From positions 4,369,501 to 4,433,500 of the forward strand of contig NZ_CP104040.1 of assembly GCF_025152745.1 (NCBI RefSeq): DNA of 64,000 bases, in the 5' to 3' direction. The position numbers and the translations under genes were made by a program. Positions 9,917-19,326 of this stretch are shown here, piece by piece (the first letter of the stretch is position 1; the number at the start of each line of letters is the position of its first letter). This DNA comes from Rhizobium sp. WSM4643 (GTDB taxonomy: Bacteria > Pseudomonadota > Alphaproteobacteria > Rhizobiales > Rhizobiaceae). The notes beneath the pieces were generated by a model. That model was not told where the DNA came from. It searched no databases and was given only the letters and a program-made list of their open reading frames with translations.

Positions 9917-10848
9917 TGGCCGCTCTCCTTGGGATCGAGCGCGTCGCGCAGGCCGTCGCCGAGGAGATTGAAGCCGAGGCTGACGATGAGGATGGCGATG
10001 CCGGGCATCGCCGCGACCCACCATTGATCGAGGATGAAACGCCGTCCCGAGGCAATCATCGCACCCCATTCCGGCAGCGGTGGCTGCGCCCCCAGACCGA
10101 GGAAACCGAGACCGGCCGCCGTCAGGATGATGCCCGCCATGTCGAGCGTCACACGCACGATCAGCGAGGAAATACAGAGCGGCATCACATGGCGCACGAC
10201 AATGCGAAGCGGCGAGGCTCCCATCAGCTTCACCGCCGAAATATAGTCGGAACGCCGGACCGTCAGCGTCTCGGCGCGCGCGATACGGGCATAGGGCGGC
10301 CAGGACGTGATCGCAATCGCGATGATCGCGTTCTGGATGCCGGGCCCGAGCGCCGCGACGAAGGCGAGCGCCAGCACCAGCTTCGGGAAGGCGAGGAAGA
10401 TATCGGTAATCCGCATCAGCGTCGCATCCACCCAGCCTCCGGCATAACCGGAGACCGTGCCGACGATCAGCCCGATCGGCGCCGAGATGATGGCGACGAG
10501 CGCGACGACGAGCAGCGTCAATCGCGATCCGTAGATCAGCCGCGAATAGATATCACGGCCCTGGTCATCCGAACCGAGCCAGAATTCCCCCGTGCCGGGC
10601 GGCAGCAGGCGGGCATTGCGCAGATCGCCGACCACCGGATTATGCGTGGCGAGCACATCGGCAAAGGCGGCGATGAAAAGCAGCGCCACGATGATCAGCA
10701 GGCCGACGACGGCGAGCCTGTTGGCCGTGAACTGCCGCCATGTGACATAGGCACGACCGAGGCGGGCCTGCAGGCGCGATTGCGGCCGGTCGGAAAGCAG
10801 CCATTCGCGGCGGCTCATCGCAGGAGATGGGCTGGCATTGGCCGTCAT
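9913..10848 (-). CDS. Peptide ABC transporter permease (DppC/OppC type)
   Basis: Inner-membrane permease with about six membrane spans and a cytoplasmic N-terminus (MTANASPSPAMSRREWLL...). The DppC-like region NARLLPPGTGEFWLGSDDQGRD is typical of the family, and the EAA loop reads RAETLTVRRSDYISAVKLMGAS. ATG 10848 overlaps the upstream permease stop by 4 nt. An in-frame extension to 11280 lies inside the other permease and is discarded. Length 311 residues. It forms the translocation channel with the product of 10845-11912. Substrate class is inferred from the operon's M19 dipeptidase and its family-5 binding protein. Confidence 0.93.
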   Translation of the reverse strand: MTANASPSPAMSRREWLLSDRPQSRLQARLGRAYVTWRQFTANRLAVVGLLIIVALLFIAAFADVLATHNPVVGDLRNARLLPPGTGEFWLGSDDQGRDIYSRLIYGSRLTLLVVALVAIISAPIGLIVGTVSGYAGGWVDATLMRITDIFLAFPKLVLALAFVAALGPGIQNAIIAIAITSWPPYARIARAETLTVRRSDYISAVKLMGASPLRIVVRHVMPLCISSLIVRVTLDMAGIILTAAGLGFLGLGAQPPLPEWGAMIASGRRFILDQWWVAAMPGIAILIVSLGFNLLGDGLRDALDPKESGQ

Positions 10849-11912
10849 CGGTTTCGCGTCCTCGGGTCGAGCGTCCGGTAGAGAAGATCGGACAGAAGGT
10901 TGATACCGATGAAGATCGTACCGATGACGATCGTGCCGCCAAGAACGGCGTTCATGTCGGCGTTCTGCAGCGAATTGGTGATGTAGAGCCCGATGCCCGG
11001 CCAGGAAAAGACCGTCTCGGTCAGCACCGATCCTTCGAGCAGGCCGGCATAGGAAAGCGCAATCACGGTAACGAGCGGCACGGCGGCATTGCGCAGCGCA
11101 TGGCCCCAGATCACCCGTGTTTCCGAAAGCCCCTTGGCGCGCACGGCGACGATATATTCCTGGGAAAGCTCGTTCAGCATGAAGCTGCGCGTCATCCGGC
11201 TGATATAGGCGAGCGAGAAATAGCCGAGCAGGGATGCAGGCAAGATAATGTGGCGGAACACGTCGTAGAAGACATCCCACTGCCCCTGCCAGGCGCTGTC
11301 GAAGAGGTACAAGCCGGTGATCGGCGTGAACGTGTATTCGAAGACGATATCGATCCGGCCTGGAAAGGCCACCCAGCGCAGTTGCGCATAAAAGATGACG
11401 AGCGAAATCAGCGCCAACCAGAAGATCGGTACCGAATAACCGACAAGGCCGATGACGCGCACGACCTGGTCAACGATACTGCCGCGGCGCACCGCGGCGA
11501 GAACGCCAAGCGGCACGCCGACGACGGCGCCGATGATCGTTCCAAGCGTTGCCAGCTCGACCGTCGCCGGCAGAGCGCGGCGAATATCGACCATCACGGG
11601 ATTGGTCGTCAGTACCGAATTGCCGAAATCGCCGGAGAGGATGCCTTTGATATAGATGAAGAACTGCTGATAGAGCGGCAGGTTGAAGCCCATTTCCTGG
11701 CGAACGCGCTCGACGACATGATGGGGCGCGCGATCGCCGAGGATGGCGAGCACGGGATCGATCGGCACGACGCGGCCGATGAAGAAGGTGACGGCCAGCA
11801 GGCCGAGATAGGTGGTGACGGCGGCAAACAGAAACCGCCCTAACGCCTTTGCGAAGGCGCTAGCACGGCCCTTTCGGGGCCGCGCCTCCTGCATTGTTTC
11901 GACGGTGCTCAA
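10845..11912 (-). CDS. Peptide ABC transporter permease (DppB/OppB type)
   Basis: First permease of the operon, 355 residues with six predicted spans. The N-terminal pattern LGRFLFAAVTTYLGLLAVTFFIGRVVPIDPV matches DppB-like permeases. The coupling loop reads LNELSQEYIVAVRAKGLSETRVIWGHALRNAAVP, a clear EAA motif. The start is TTG 11912, eight bases after an AGGA; ATG 11894 (MQEARP) is the alternative, without a good ribosome binding site. It follows the binding protein gene by 18 bases and overlaps the next permease by 4 nt. Confidence 0.92.
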   Translation of the reverse strand: MSTVETMQEARPRKGRASAFAKALGRFLFAAVTTYLGLLAVTFFIGRVVPIDPVLAILGDRAPHHVVERVRQEMGFNLPLYQQFFIYIKGILSGDFGNSVLTTNPVMVDIRRALPATVELATLGTIIGAVVGVPLGVLAAVRRGSIVDQVVRVIGLVGYSVPIFWLALISLVIFYAQLRWVAFPGRIDIVFEYTFTPITGLYLFDSAWQGQWDVFYDVFRHIILPASLLGYFSLAYISRMTRSFMLNELSQEYIVAVRAKGLSETRVIWGHALRNAAVPLVTVIALSYAGLLEGSVLTETVFSWPGIGLYITNSLQNADMNAVLGGTIVIGTIFIGINLLSDLLYRTLDPRTRNR

Positions 11913-11930
11913 GCGACCAATCCTGCCGGA

Positions 11931-13574
11931 CTATTCCTTGGCGATCGGACCGACGAAATTGGTGTCGAAACTCGGACCCAGTTTGAAGCCCTTCAGGTTC
12001 TTGCGGTAGCCGGCCACCTCGATCTGCTGGAAGATGAAGACGAAGGGGCTGTTTGACAGGTACTTCTTCTGGATATCCTGGTACATGGCGGCGCGCTTGG
12101 CGGCGTCGCGTTCGAGAAGTGCTGCCTTCGCTTCCTTGTCGAGCTCCGGCGCTTCCCAGGTGTTGCGCCATGCGAGCGTCTTCACCGTGCCGGCATCGGA
12201 ATTGTCGGGATTACTGGTAAAGGTATCGGCATTCGAATTCGGGTCGAAATAGTCCGAACCCCACTGGCCGATATACATGTCGTGGGTGCGGGCGCGATAT
12301 TTGGTCAGCGTCTGCTTGCCGTCGCCGGGGATGATGTCCATCTTGACGCCGGCCTGGGCCAACGTCTGCTGCATGGATTCGGCAATACCCGTCACCGGCT
12401 GCGTGTTGCGCACATCCATGGTGATCGAGAAACCATCGGGTACGCCGGCCTTGGCAAGCAGTTCCTTGGCCTTGGCGACATCGAGCTTGTAGGGATTCTC
12501 GTCGAGCGCGCCGAGCTGGCCCTTCGGCAGGAAGGTCTGGTGGATCTCGCCGATCCCCTTGATCAGCGTTGCGCCGATCGCATCGTAGTCGACCAGGTAT
12601 TTGAAGGCTTCCTGGACTTCCGGCTTCTTCAGGTTCTCGTTCTTGTTGTTCAGACTGACATAATAGATCGTGCTCTTCGGCGCACTCGTTGTCGCCAGAT
12701 CGGCATTCTTCGAAATGGCATCGAGGTCACCCGGCTCGAGGTTGCGGGCGATATCGATATCGCCGGCTTCGAGCGCCAGCCGCTGGGCCGAACTTTCCTT
12801 CATGTAGCGGTAGATGACGCGGTTGAGCTTTGCCTTGTCGCCATAAAAATTGTCGTTGCGCTCCAGCACGACGACTTCGTTGGCGCGCCATTCGCGCATC
12901 TTATAGGCGCCGGAGCCGGCATAGCCGGTCTTCAGCCATTCATTGCCGAAGTCGTTGTCGTATTTGTGCTCGGCATCCGGCGTCACCGCCTTCACATGCT
13001 CCAGCACCAGCTTCTTGTCGACGACGGAAGCGACAGTTGCTGTCAGGCAGTTGAGCACGAAGCTCGGCGCATAGGCCTTGTCGACCGTGAAGACGAAAGT
13101 GCCGGCATCGGCCGCCTTGGCTTTTTCCGTGACGTTGTCGCCGGTCAGGCCGAACTGGGTGAGGATGAAGGCCGGGCTCTTGTCGAGCTTGACGGCGCGC
13201 TCGAACGACCAGGCAACGTCTTCGGCGGTGATCGGGTTGCCGGAGGCGAATTTCAGGCCTGATTTCAGCTTGAACGTATAGGTGAGACCATCATCGGAAA
13301 CGCTCCAGCTCTCGGCCAGATCGCCCTTCACCTTCGACGTATCGTCCATGTCGAGACGAACAAGCAGGCTGTAGCTGTTGGTGGTGATTTCAGCCGTCGA
13401 AAGCTCGAAAGCCTCGCCCGGATCCATCGTGATGATATCGTCGATGGCAAATCCTTCGACCAGCGTATCCTTCGGCGTCTCGGCGAAGGCCGAGGGTGCA
13501 GCCATCATCAGGAGCGAAAGAGCGGCCCCTCCAGAAAGCATGCGAAAATTGCGGCTGAGTTTGGTCATCATCAT
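11931..13574 (-). CDS. Peptide-type ABC transporter substrate-binding protein (SBP family 5)
   Basis: Periplasmic receptor that delivers ligand to the permeases. ATG 13574 begins MMMTKLSRNFRML, followed by a hydrophobic stretch and a signal-peptidase site after APSAFA, about residue 31. GGGA lies seven bases upstream of the start. Family-5 features are LAESWSVSDDGLTYTFKLKSGLKFASGNPITAEDVAWSF and the C-terminal domain with YKLDVAKAKELLAKAG. Length 547 residues, normal for the family. Many rhizobial relatives are annotated as dipeptide, opine or glutathione binders, so the substrate is not certain; the linked M19 dipeptidase favours peptides. Confidence 0.93.
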   Translation of the reverse strand: MMMTKLSRNFRMLSGGAALSLLMMAAPSAFAETPKDTLVEGFAIDDIITMDPGEAFELSTAEITTNSYSLLVRLDMDDTSKVKGDLAESWSVSDDGLTYTFKLKSGLKFASGNPITAEDVAWSFERAVKLDKSPAFILTQFGLTGDNVTEKAKAADAGTFVFTVDKAYAPSFVLNCLTATVASVVDKKLVLEHVKAVTPDAEHKYDNDFGNEWLKTGYAGSGAYKMREWRANEVVVLERNDNFYGDKAKLNRVIYRYMKESSAQRLALEAGDIDIARNLEPGDLDAISKNADLATTSAPKSTIYYVSLNNKNENLKKPEVQEAFKYLVDYDAIGATLIKGIGEIHQTFLPKGQLGALDENPYKLDVAKAKELLAKAGVPDGFSITMDVRNTQPVTGIAESMQQTLAQAGVKMDIIPGDGKQTLTKYRARTHDMYIGQWGSDYFDPNSNADTFTSNPDNSDAGTVKTLAWRNTWEAPELDKEAKAALLERDAAKRAAMYQDIQKKYLSNSPFVFIFQQIEVAGYRKNLKGFKLGPSFDTNFVGPIAKE

Positions 13575-13611
13575 GGTCTGTTCCCTTGTTTTTTGTTTTG
13601 ATACGAAAGGC

Positions 13612-14670
13612 TTAGGCGTGGTCCTCCAGCCAAGCTTGGGCCAGAATGCGAAGCCAGTTTTCACGGGCAAGTTTTGCCAGGTCGGCGTCAGCATAACCAA
13701 CCTCTCTGAGAGCGGCAATCAGCTTCTGATTGCCCGCGGCATCACCGATTTCTTCAGGAATGGTGGCCCCGTCGAAGTCCGATCCGAGCGCCACGCAGTC
13801 GATGCCGATGCGGTTCACGAGATAGTCGATATGGCGGATCATGTCGGCAAGCGGCGTATCGCTGTCCGAGCGGCCGTCGGCACGCAGCATGGCGGTCGCA
13901 TAATTGATACCGACGAGCCCGCGGCTTTCGCGGATCGCATCGAGCTGCCTGTCCGTCAGGTTGCGCGCGACCGGCGTCAGGGCGTGGGCATTGGAATGGC
14001 TGGCGACCAGCGGCTGGTCCGTCGTCTTCGCCACGTCCCAGAAACCGTTCTCGGTGATATGAGCGAGGTCGATCAGGACGCCGAGGCGATTGCATTCCCT
14101 GACCAGCGCGAAGCCGGCAGCGGTAAGGCCCGGCGCCGTGTCCGGCGACATTGGGAAGGCGAAGGGCACCCCGTGACCGAAGACATTGTGCCGGCTCCAG
14201 ACAGGCCCGAGCGACCGCAGCCCCGCCGCGTAGAATACCTCGAGCGCCGAAAGATCGGCGCCGATCGCCTCGCAGCCTTCCATATGCATGACGGCGGCGA
14301 AAATGTCGTCCGCCATGGCGCTGCGGATATCCTTCACCGTCCGGCAAAGCCGCCAGGCGCCGGCCTGATCGAGGCGCAGCGCGATCGCCGCCATTTCATT
14401 GGCGATGGCAAGGGAAGGCAGCGGATCAAGAGGGGCCGCCATCGGCGTGATATAGCGACCGCTGGCATCCGGATCGGCGAAGACGAGATCGCCCGAGGGA
14501 ATGTAGATGGCGCAAAGACCGCCCGAAAGACCGCCCTCTCTGGCCCGACGCGCATCGATATGGCCGACCGTCGTGCCGTCTACGAACTCCGCGATCGGGT
14601 CACTGCCGTCTTTTGAATGTGTCCAGAGTCGAAGGAGAACGTCGTTGTGACCGTCAAATACGAATTGCAT
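13612..14670 (-). CDS. Membrane dipeptidase family M19 (renal dipeptidase-like)
   Basis: Predicted zinc-dependent dipeptidase. The N-terminal DGHNDVLLRL carries the HxD zinc ligands. HMEGCEAIGADLSAL supplies the bridging Glu, and DLAHITENGFWDV with SHSNAHAL the later zinc-ligand and catalytic His region. Length 352 residues with no signal peptide, so it acts in the cytoplasm, presumably hydrolysing what the following transporter imports. ATG 14670 is preceded by AGGAAG. It is the first gene of a six-gene minus-strand unit, about 37 bases before the binding protein. M19 enzymes can split L,L- or L,D-dipeptides and some beta-lactam-like bonds; the stereochemistry cannot be told from the sequence. 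Confidence 0.9.
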   Translation of the reverse strand: MQFVFDGHNDVLLRLWTHSKDGSDPIAEFVDGTTVGHIDARRAREGGLSGGLCAIYIPSGDLVFADPDASGRYITPMAAPLDPLPSLAIANEMAAIALRLDQAGAWRLCRTVKDIRSAMADDIFAAVMHMEGCEAIGADLSALEVFYAAGLRSLGPVWSRHNVFGHGVPFAFPMSPDTAPGLTAAGFALVRECNRLGVLIDLAHITENGFWDVAKTTDQPLVASHSNAHALTPVARNLTDRQLDAIRESRGLVGINYATAMLRADGRSDSDTPLADMIRHIDYLVNRIGIDCVALGSDFDGATIPEEIGDAAGNQKLIAALREVGYADADLAKLARENWLRILAQAWLEDHA

Positions 14671-14804
14671 CTGTCTTCCTGCGCTGCCCTACTGCCTAAT
14701 TCCTTAAATCGGAATCGATTGGAGGGCGAATGAAGCGGCAGAATAGAAAAGCTGACGGAATTCGCCACTTCTTTTTTAGAAATTCGTCGGCGCTGAAAAC
14801 GAAA

Positions 14805-14822
14805 CGGGGGCCGAAGCCCCCG
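14805..14822 (-). terminator. Rho-independent terminator of the sugar ABC operon
   Basis: A seven-pair stem (arms CGGGGGC and GCCCCCG) with a CGAA loop on the plus strand, TTCG on the minus strand. On the minus strand a T-rich run (TTTCGTTTTC) follows. It lies 25 bases beyond the stop of the permease gene at 14848. Confidence 0.75.
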
Positions 14823-14847
14823 CAAGAAAACCATCGCATGCCAGAGA

Positions 14848-15873
14848 TCAGTGTTTGCGGCGTTTCTTCTGTCTGTAAACGTCGATGACAACAGCCGCGA
14901 TGATGATGAGACCCTTGACGATCTCCTGGTAATAGGCGTCGATCCTGAGAAACGTGAAGCCGGAGGTCATGACGCCGAGAATGATGGTGCCGATGACGGT
15001 GCCGGTGATGCGCCCGACGCCGCCGGTGAGCGAGGTGCCGCCGATGACGGTCGCGGCGATCGCGTCGAGTTCATAGCCGACGCCCATGCTGGCCTGTGCG
15101 GTTTCCGCGCGTGCCGCCGTGACGATACCGGCAAGGCCGGCAAGCAATCCGGCAATCACATAGACCTTGACGAGATGCGCCTCGATGTTGATGCCGGAAA
15201 CACGCGCAGCCTGCGGGTTCGCGCCGATGGCATAGGTGAATTTTCCATAACGCGTATAGCGCAGCGCAATATGAAAGATCAGCGCAACGACCAGGAAGAC
15301 CACAACCGGCCAGGCTTTCGTTCCGATGAAATGAAACTGTTCGGTGATCCCAGAAACCGGCTGCCCCTTCGTATACCACTTCGCCACACCTCTGGCCGAA
15401 ACGAACATGCCAAGCGTTGCAATGAACGGCGGGATCTTCGTGTAGGCGATGAGCGCGCCGTTCGCGAGACCTGCGGTCGCCCCGATCAGCAGACCAACGA
15501 TGATCGGCACGAAAGCCGGCAGGTCGGTCAGCGAGGGAAAAACGGCTCGTCCCCAGGTCGAGGACTGGGCGAAGCTTGTTGCGATCATCGCCGTCATGCC
15601 GACGACCGAACCCGACGAAAGGTCGATGCCGCCGGTGATGATGACCTGCGTGACGCCGACGGCGATGATGCCGATGACGGAGACTTGCAGGATCATGATC
15701 GTCAGACGCTGCGAATTCATCAGGAAGCTTTGGCCGATGAACATCCAGCCGAGCACTTCGTAGATGAGCGCGATGCCGACGAGCACGAGGAAAATGCTGA
15801 GCTCCGTCGGTATGCGCCGCCGCCTTTGCCGGGTTGCGAGCGGAGCCGCACCCTCTGCTGCCTTGGTAGTCAT
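14848..15873 (-). CDS. Sugar/cyclitol ABC transporter permease (RbsC family)
   Basis: Inner-membrane permease of a carbohydrate uptake type 2 system, 341 residues with about ten hydrophobic segments. Family motifs are VTQVIITGGIDLSSGSVVGM near residue 85, GALIAYTKIPPFIATLGMF, GANPQAARVSGINIEAHLVKVYVIAG and GYELDAIAATVIGGTSLTGGVG. Last gene of a three-gene unit (binding protein, double ATPase, permease), 34 bases after the ATPase. The basic N-terminus RQRRRR precedes the first span. The set resembles rhizobial inositol/rhizopine systems (Iat/Moc-like), but substrate assignment from sequence alone is inference. Confidence 0.92.
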   Translation of the reverse strand: MTTKAAEGAAPLATRQRRRRIPTELSIFLVLVGIALIYEVLGWMFIGQSFLMNSQRLTIMILQVSVIGIIAVGVTQVIITGGIDLSSGSVVGMTAMIATSFAQSSTWGRAVFPSLTDLPAFVPIIVGLLIGATAGLANGALIAYTKIPPFIATLGMFVSARGVAKWYTKGQPVSGITEQFHFIGTKAWPVVVFLVVALIFHIALRYTRYGKFTYAIGANPQAARVSGINIEAHLVKVYVIAGLLAGLAGIVTAARAETAQASMGVGYELDAIAATVIGGTSLTGGVGRITGTVIGTIILGVMTSGFTFLRIDAYYQEIVKGLIIIAAVVIDVYRQKKRRKH

Positions 15874-15907
15874 GTCAAACCTCCCTTGGGAAATCGCCGG
15901 CAGCGCA

Positions 15908-17449
15908 TCACTGCGCAGCCAGTTCCATCACCTTGATCTGCGTTGCTTCGTCGCGATTGAGGAAACCGGTCACGCGTCCCTCGTGCATGACCATGATGCG
16001 GTCGCTCATCCCGAGAACTTCGGGCATCTCGGACGAGATCATCACCACCGCCACGCCATTTCGCGCCATCTCCGTGACCAGCCGGTGGATTTCCGCCTTG
16101 GCGCCGACATCGATGCCGCGGGTCGGCTCGTCGAGAATGAGGATGCGCGGATCGGTGAGCAGCCAGCGCCCGATCAGCACCTTCTGCTGATTGCCGCCCG
16201 AAAGATTTTCTACCCGCTCGTAAAGATTGGGCGTTTTCACGCGCAGCTTTTTTGCCATGTCTTCGCAGGTTGCCTCGACTGCGCCCTGCTGCACGAAGCC
16301 GCCCTTGACGTATTTGTCCTGCAGAACGGCGATCTGCATGTTCTCGAGAATATCGAGGATCAGCAGGCAGCCGGTATCTTTCCGGTCTTCGGTCAGGAAA
16401 GCCATCCGATTGCGGATGGCCTCGGTCGGCGAAGAAATGGCCGTCGGCTTGCCGTAGAGCTCGATCGAGCCGGAGCTTGCCGGTGTCACCCCGAACAGCG
16501 TTTCGGCGACATTCGACCGGCCGGATCCAACGAGGCCGGCGACGCCGAGGATTTCGCCGGCTCTCACTTCGAACGAGACGTTGGTGAAGACGCCCTTGAG
16601 ACACAGATCCTTGACGGAGAGCACGACCTCGCCGATCGGCACCTCTTCCTTGGGAAACATCTGGGTGATCTCGCGCCCGACCATCATGCGAATGATGTCG
16701 TCGCGGGTGACGTCGGTCGAGGCATGCGTGCCGATATATCGGCCGTCGCGGAAGACGGAGAACTCGTCGGCGATCTCGAAAAGCTCGTTCATCTTATGGG
16801 TGATGTAGACGATGCCGATGCCCTGGGCCCTGAGATCGCGGATAATACGGAAAAGATGCTCGACCTCGCGCTCCGTCAGCGCCGAAGTCGGCTCGTCCAT
16901 GATCAGCACGTCGGAATTGTAGGAAACCGCTTTGGCGATCTCGACCATCTGCCGGTTGGCGACCGACAGGAACCGGACCTCGATATCGGGATCGATTGAT
17001 ATATTGAGCCGAGTAAACAATTCCTCGGTCATGCGGTGCATCACGCCGTGATCGATGAAGCCGAAGCGGTTCTTCGGTTCGCGCCGAATCCAGATATTTT
17101 CGGCGACCGTCATGAACGGCATCAGGTTGAGTTCCTGATGGATCATGGCAATCCCGTTTTCCAGTGCGTCGAGCGGAGATTTCAGCTGGATCTCGATCCC
17201 TTTCAGCCGAATATCGCCCTTGTCGGGCGTATAGATGCCGGCGAGGATCTTCATCAACGTCGATTTGCCGGCGCCGTTTTCGCCCATCAACGCATGCACG
17301 GAGGCGCGCTTCAGCCGGAACTGCACGTCGTCAAGTGCGACGACGCCAGGAAATTCCTTGCGGACACCCTCGGCGCTCAAGAGATATTCCGCATTCGGGA
17401 CGGCGCCGCTTGCACGAACGGCGGCCATGGTTGTCGGGCTGACGGCCAT
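15908..17449 (-). CDS. Sugar/cyclitol ABC transporter ATPase with two ABC domains (RbsA/MglA family)
   Basis: Double-cassette ATPase of 513 residues. The first cassette has Walker [10 protein letters not shown], signature-region sequence [14 protein letters not shown] and Walker [14 protein letters not shown]. The second has the degenerate P-loop [12 protein letters not shown], signature [14 protein letters not shown] and Walker [15 protein letters not shown]. This asymmetry is normal for CUT2 transporters. ATG 17449 has GGAGGA six bases upstream. A stem-loop separates it from the binding protein gene, which may set lower expression for the ATPase and permease. Same operon as 14848-15873 and 17519-18448. 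Confidence 0.95.
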   Translation of the reverse strand: MAVSPTTMAAVRASGAVPNAEYLLSAEGVRKEFPGVVALDDVQFRLKRASVHALMGENGAGKSTLMKILAGIYTPDKGDIRLKGIEIQLKSPLDALENGIAMIHQELNLMPFMTVAENIWIRREPKNRFGFIDHGVMHRMTEELFTRLNISIDPDIEVRFLSVANRQMVEIAKAVSYNSDVLIMDEPTSALTEREVEHLFRIIRDLRAQGIGIVYITHKMNELFEIADEFSVFRDGRYIGTHASTDVTRDDIIRMMVGREITQMFPKEEVPIGEVVLSVKDLCLKGVFTNVSFEVRAGEILGVAGLVGSGRSNVAETLFGVTPASSGSIELYGKPTAISSPTEAIRNRMAFLTEDRKDTGCLLILDILENMQIAVLQDKYVKGGFVQQGAVEATCEDMAKKLRVKTPNLYERVENLSGGNQQKVLIGRWLLTDPRILILDEPTRGIDVGAKAEIHRLVTEMARNGVAVVMISSEMPEVLGMSDRIMVMHEGRVTGFLNRDEATQIKVMELAAQ

Positions 17450-17479
17450 ATCATCTCCTCCAGATACGGGTAGGCGAAA

Positions 17480-17504
17480 AGGATGCGGGCAAAGCCCGCA
17501 TCCT
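17480..17504 (-). terminator. Intercistronic stem-loop between binding protein and ATPase genes
   Basis: A perfect 11-pair hairpin (core arms GGATGCGGGC and GCCCGCATCC, three-base loop), followed on the minus strand by TTTTCG. It lies 15 bases after the binding-protein stop. Such elements in binding-protein operons usually act as partial terminators or protect the upstream mRNA from 3' decay; which applies here is inference. Confidence 0.65.
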
Positions 17505-17518
17505 CTGTGGCATTCGTC

Positions 17519-18448
17519 TCAGTTCTTGGTGACGAAGTCCTTGACGTTGGCAGGTGTGACGAGCTGGAAGGGAATGTAGACCTTCTTGTCGATCTTTTCG
17601 CCCTTGGCGAGCTTGAGCGCTGCATCGAGAGAGCCCTTGCCTTGGCCGGCGGCATCCTGGAACACCGTGACGTCGAGATCACCGGCCTGCATGGCGGCAA
17701 GCGCGTCCTGCGTGGCGTCGACACCGCCGACGACAACCTTGCTCATATCCTTGCCGGCTGCCTTCAGCGCCTGGAGGGCGCCGATGGCCATTTCGTCGTT
17801 GTTGGAGATCACGGCGTCGAATTCGATACCGCTGGAGAGCCAGTTGGTCATCAGGTCGGCGCCCTGGGTGCGGTCCCAGTTGGCCGTCTGCTCTTCGACG
17901 ATCTCCAGGCCCTTGCATTCATCCGTCTTGATGACGTCGTGAACGTCCTGGGTCCTCATGCGCGCAGCCTGGTTGGAAAGCTCGCCCATGATGACGACGG
18001 CCTTGCCCTTGCCGCCGAGAATGCGGCAGATTTCCTTGGTTTCCAGCGTGCCGGATTCCTGCTCGTTGGATGCAACGAAAGCCTGCTTCTCCGGCAGCGT
18101 GTCGACGTTAACCGGCTGGCGGTTGACGTAAACCAGCGGAATGCCGGCATCGGCCGCGAGCTTCGACATTGCCGTGGTCGCATCGGTATCGACAGGGTTG
18201 ACGATGATCGCATCGACCTTGGAGGCGATGAAATTCTGGATCTGGCTCTGCTGCTTGGAAACGTCGTTCTGTGCGTCTTCGACCTGCAGCGTCACGCCGC
18301 TCAGTGTCTTTGCATAATCGGTCATGCCATTGCGCAGAACGGTCAGGAAATTGTCGTCGAATTTCGCCATCGAGACGCCGACCGTTTCTGCGTGAGCGGC
18401 CGTCGACATGACGAGCGCCATCGCAGTGCCCAGGATAAACTTTTTCAT
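17519..18448 (-). CDS. Sugar/cyclitol ABC transporter periplasmic binding protein (Peripla_BP_4)
   Basis: Ribose/galactose-type receptor, 309 residues. ATG 18448 (MKKFILGTAMALVMSTAAHA) has AGGAAG five bases upstream and a cleavable signal peptide ending at AHA. A frame extension upstream lacks support. The mature part shows GVSMAKFDDNFLTVLRNGM, then QNFIASKVDAIIVNPVDTDA and VVGGVDATQDALAAMQAG, the usual two-lobe pattern. The NWDRTQGADLMTNWL segment is shared with rhizobial proteins annotated as inositol or rhizopine binders, which is my best guess from memory. First gene of the operon; its promoter lies in 18449-18822. Confidence 0.92.
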   Translation of the reverse strand: MKKFILGTAMALVMSTAAHAETVGVSMAKFDDNFLTVLRNGMTDYAKTLSGVTLQVEDAQNDVSKQQSQIQNFIASKVDAIIVNPVDTDATTAMSKLAADAGIPLVYVNRQPVNVDTLPEKQAFVASNEQESGTLETKEICRILGGKGKAVVIMGELSNQAARMRTQDVHDVIKTDECKGLEIVEEQTANWDRTQGADLMTNWLSSGIEFDAVISNNDEMAIGALQALKAAGKDMSKVVVGGVDATQDALAAMQAGDLDVTVFQDAAGQGKGSLDAALKLAKGEKIDKKVYIPFQLVTPANVKDFVTKN

Positions 18449-18822
18449 TTTCACTTCCTCCACAAAGCGGTGCCCGGCTGCACCCTCCTCACGCCGGAGC
18501 TCCAGGCATTTGCTCTGAAGCCGCAATTCACCGCGCTACCTCTCCCGCAGCGCTCCGCAAAACGGAACAAACAAACCGTCAAATCTGTTCTGCGGAATAT
18601 TCATTCCATTTTCTGGGAACGGCGTCAAGTATCTTTAACAGCGACGAGATATGGATGAAGGCGCAATGCCATGCGGGCGTCAGGACCGACGCCCGCATTG
18701 TCGGTGTTGTGAAAGACGAAACGAGCATCCATCTATGCAGGGTCGAAGGCAGGCTCACGGCCGCAGGCGCCTTCGACCTCTCGCCGCGACCCGATTATTT
18801 GAAGATTTTGGAGACAGGACAC
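18449..18822. other. Divergent intergenic region between sugar ABC operon and DUF1993 gene
   Basis: Holds the promoters of two divergent genes. No clear promoter consensus was recognised. The only strong structure is the inverted repeat at 18671-18698. Plus-strand open frames here lack ribosome binding sites. Confidence 0.5.
18671..18698. repeat. 11-bp perfect inverted repeat
   Basis: Arms ATGCGGGCGTC and GACGCCCGCAT around a six-base loop. There is no T-run on either side. The core ATGCGGGC also forms the stem at 17480-17504, on the other side of the binding-protein gene. It could be an operator or an mRNA structure; no protein can be named. Confidence 0.55.
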
Positions 18823-19320
18823 ATGTCTATTTCGATGCATCGCCTCACCGTTCCGATGTTCCAGCGCGGCCTCGCCAGCCTGAAAACCTACCTCGACAAG
18901 GCCGAAGCCTATGCGAAGGAAAAGAATATCGATCCGGCTATATTGATTGCCGCTCGCCTCGCGCCCGACATGCTACCGCTCTCCGGCCAGTATCAGCGCG
19001 CCAGCGACACCGCCAAATTTGCGCTCGCCCGCCTGACGGCGACCGATGCCCCGAAATTCGAGGACAACGAAACGACATTCGACGACCTGCGTGAGCGCCT
19101 GGCAAAGACCGGCGCCTATCTCGCCGGCTTCTCGGCGGAGGCATTGGAAGGCACTGAAACCCGCCAGATCACCCTACCGGGAAAGAGCGGTATCGTACTG
19201 CCGGGTGACGAATATATCGCCACCTTCGCCCTGCCGAACTTCTATTTCCACGTCGCGACGGCCCACGCCATCCTGCGCAACCAGGGTGCGCCGATCGGCA
19301 AACGCGATTATCTCGGCTAA
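18823..19320 (+). CDS. DUF1993 family protein
   Basis: 165-residue soluble protein starting MSISMHRLTVPMFQRGLASLKTYLDKA. An AGGA lies just upstream of ATG 18823, and GGAG is slightly further away. The sequence, a helical bundle with HRLTVPMFQRGL at the start and TFALPNFYFHVATAHAILRNQGAPIGKRDYLG at the end, fits DUF1993, a DinB-like bundle of unknown function. The His residues at both ends could bind metal as in DinB folds (inference). Single gene ending in a terminator that overlaps the convergent sulfatase gene. Confidence 0.85.
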   Translation: MSISMHRLTVPMFQRGLASLKTYLDKAEAYAKEKNIDPAILIAARLAPDMLPLSGQYQRASDTAKFALARLTATDAPKFEDNETTFDDLRERLAKTGAYLAGFSAEALEGTETRQITLPGKSGIVLPGDEYIATFALPNFYFHVATAHAILRNQGAPIGKRDYLG

Positions 19321-19326
19321 GTAATA

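Noticed and set aside
13378..14616. 412-codon plus-strand frame
   Set aside because: Shadow of the binding-protein leader and the M19 dipeptidase on the minus strand.
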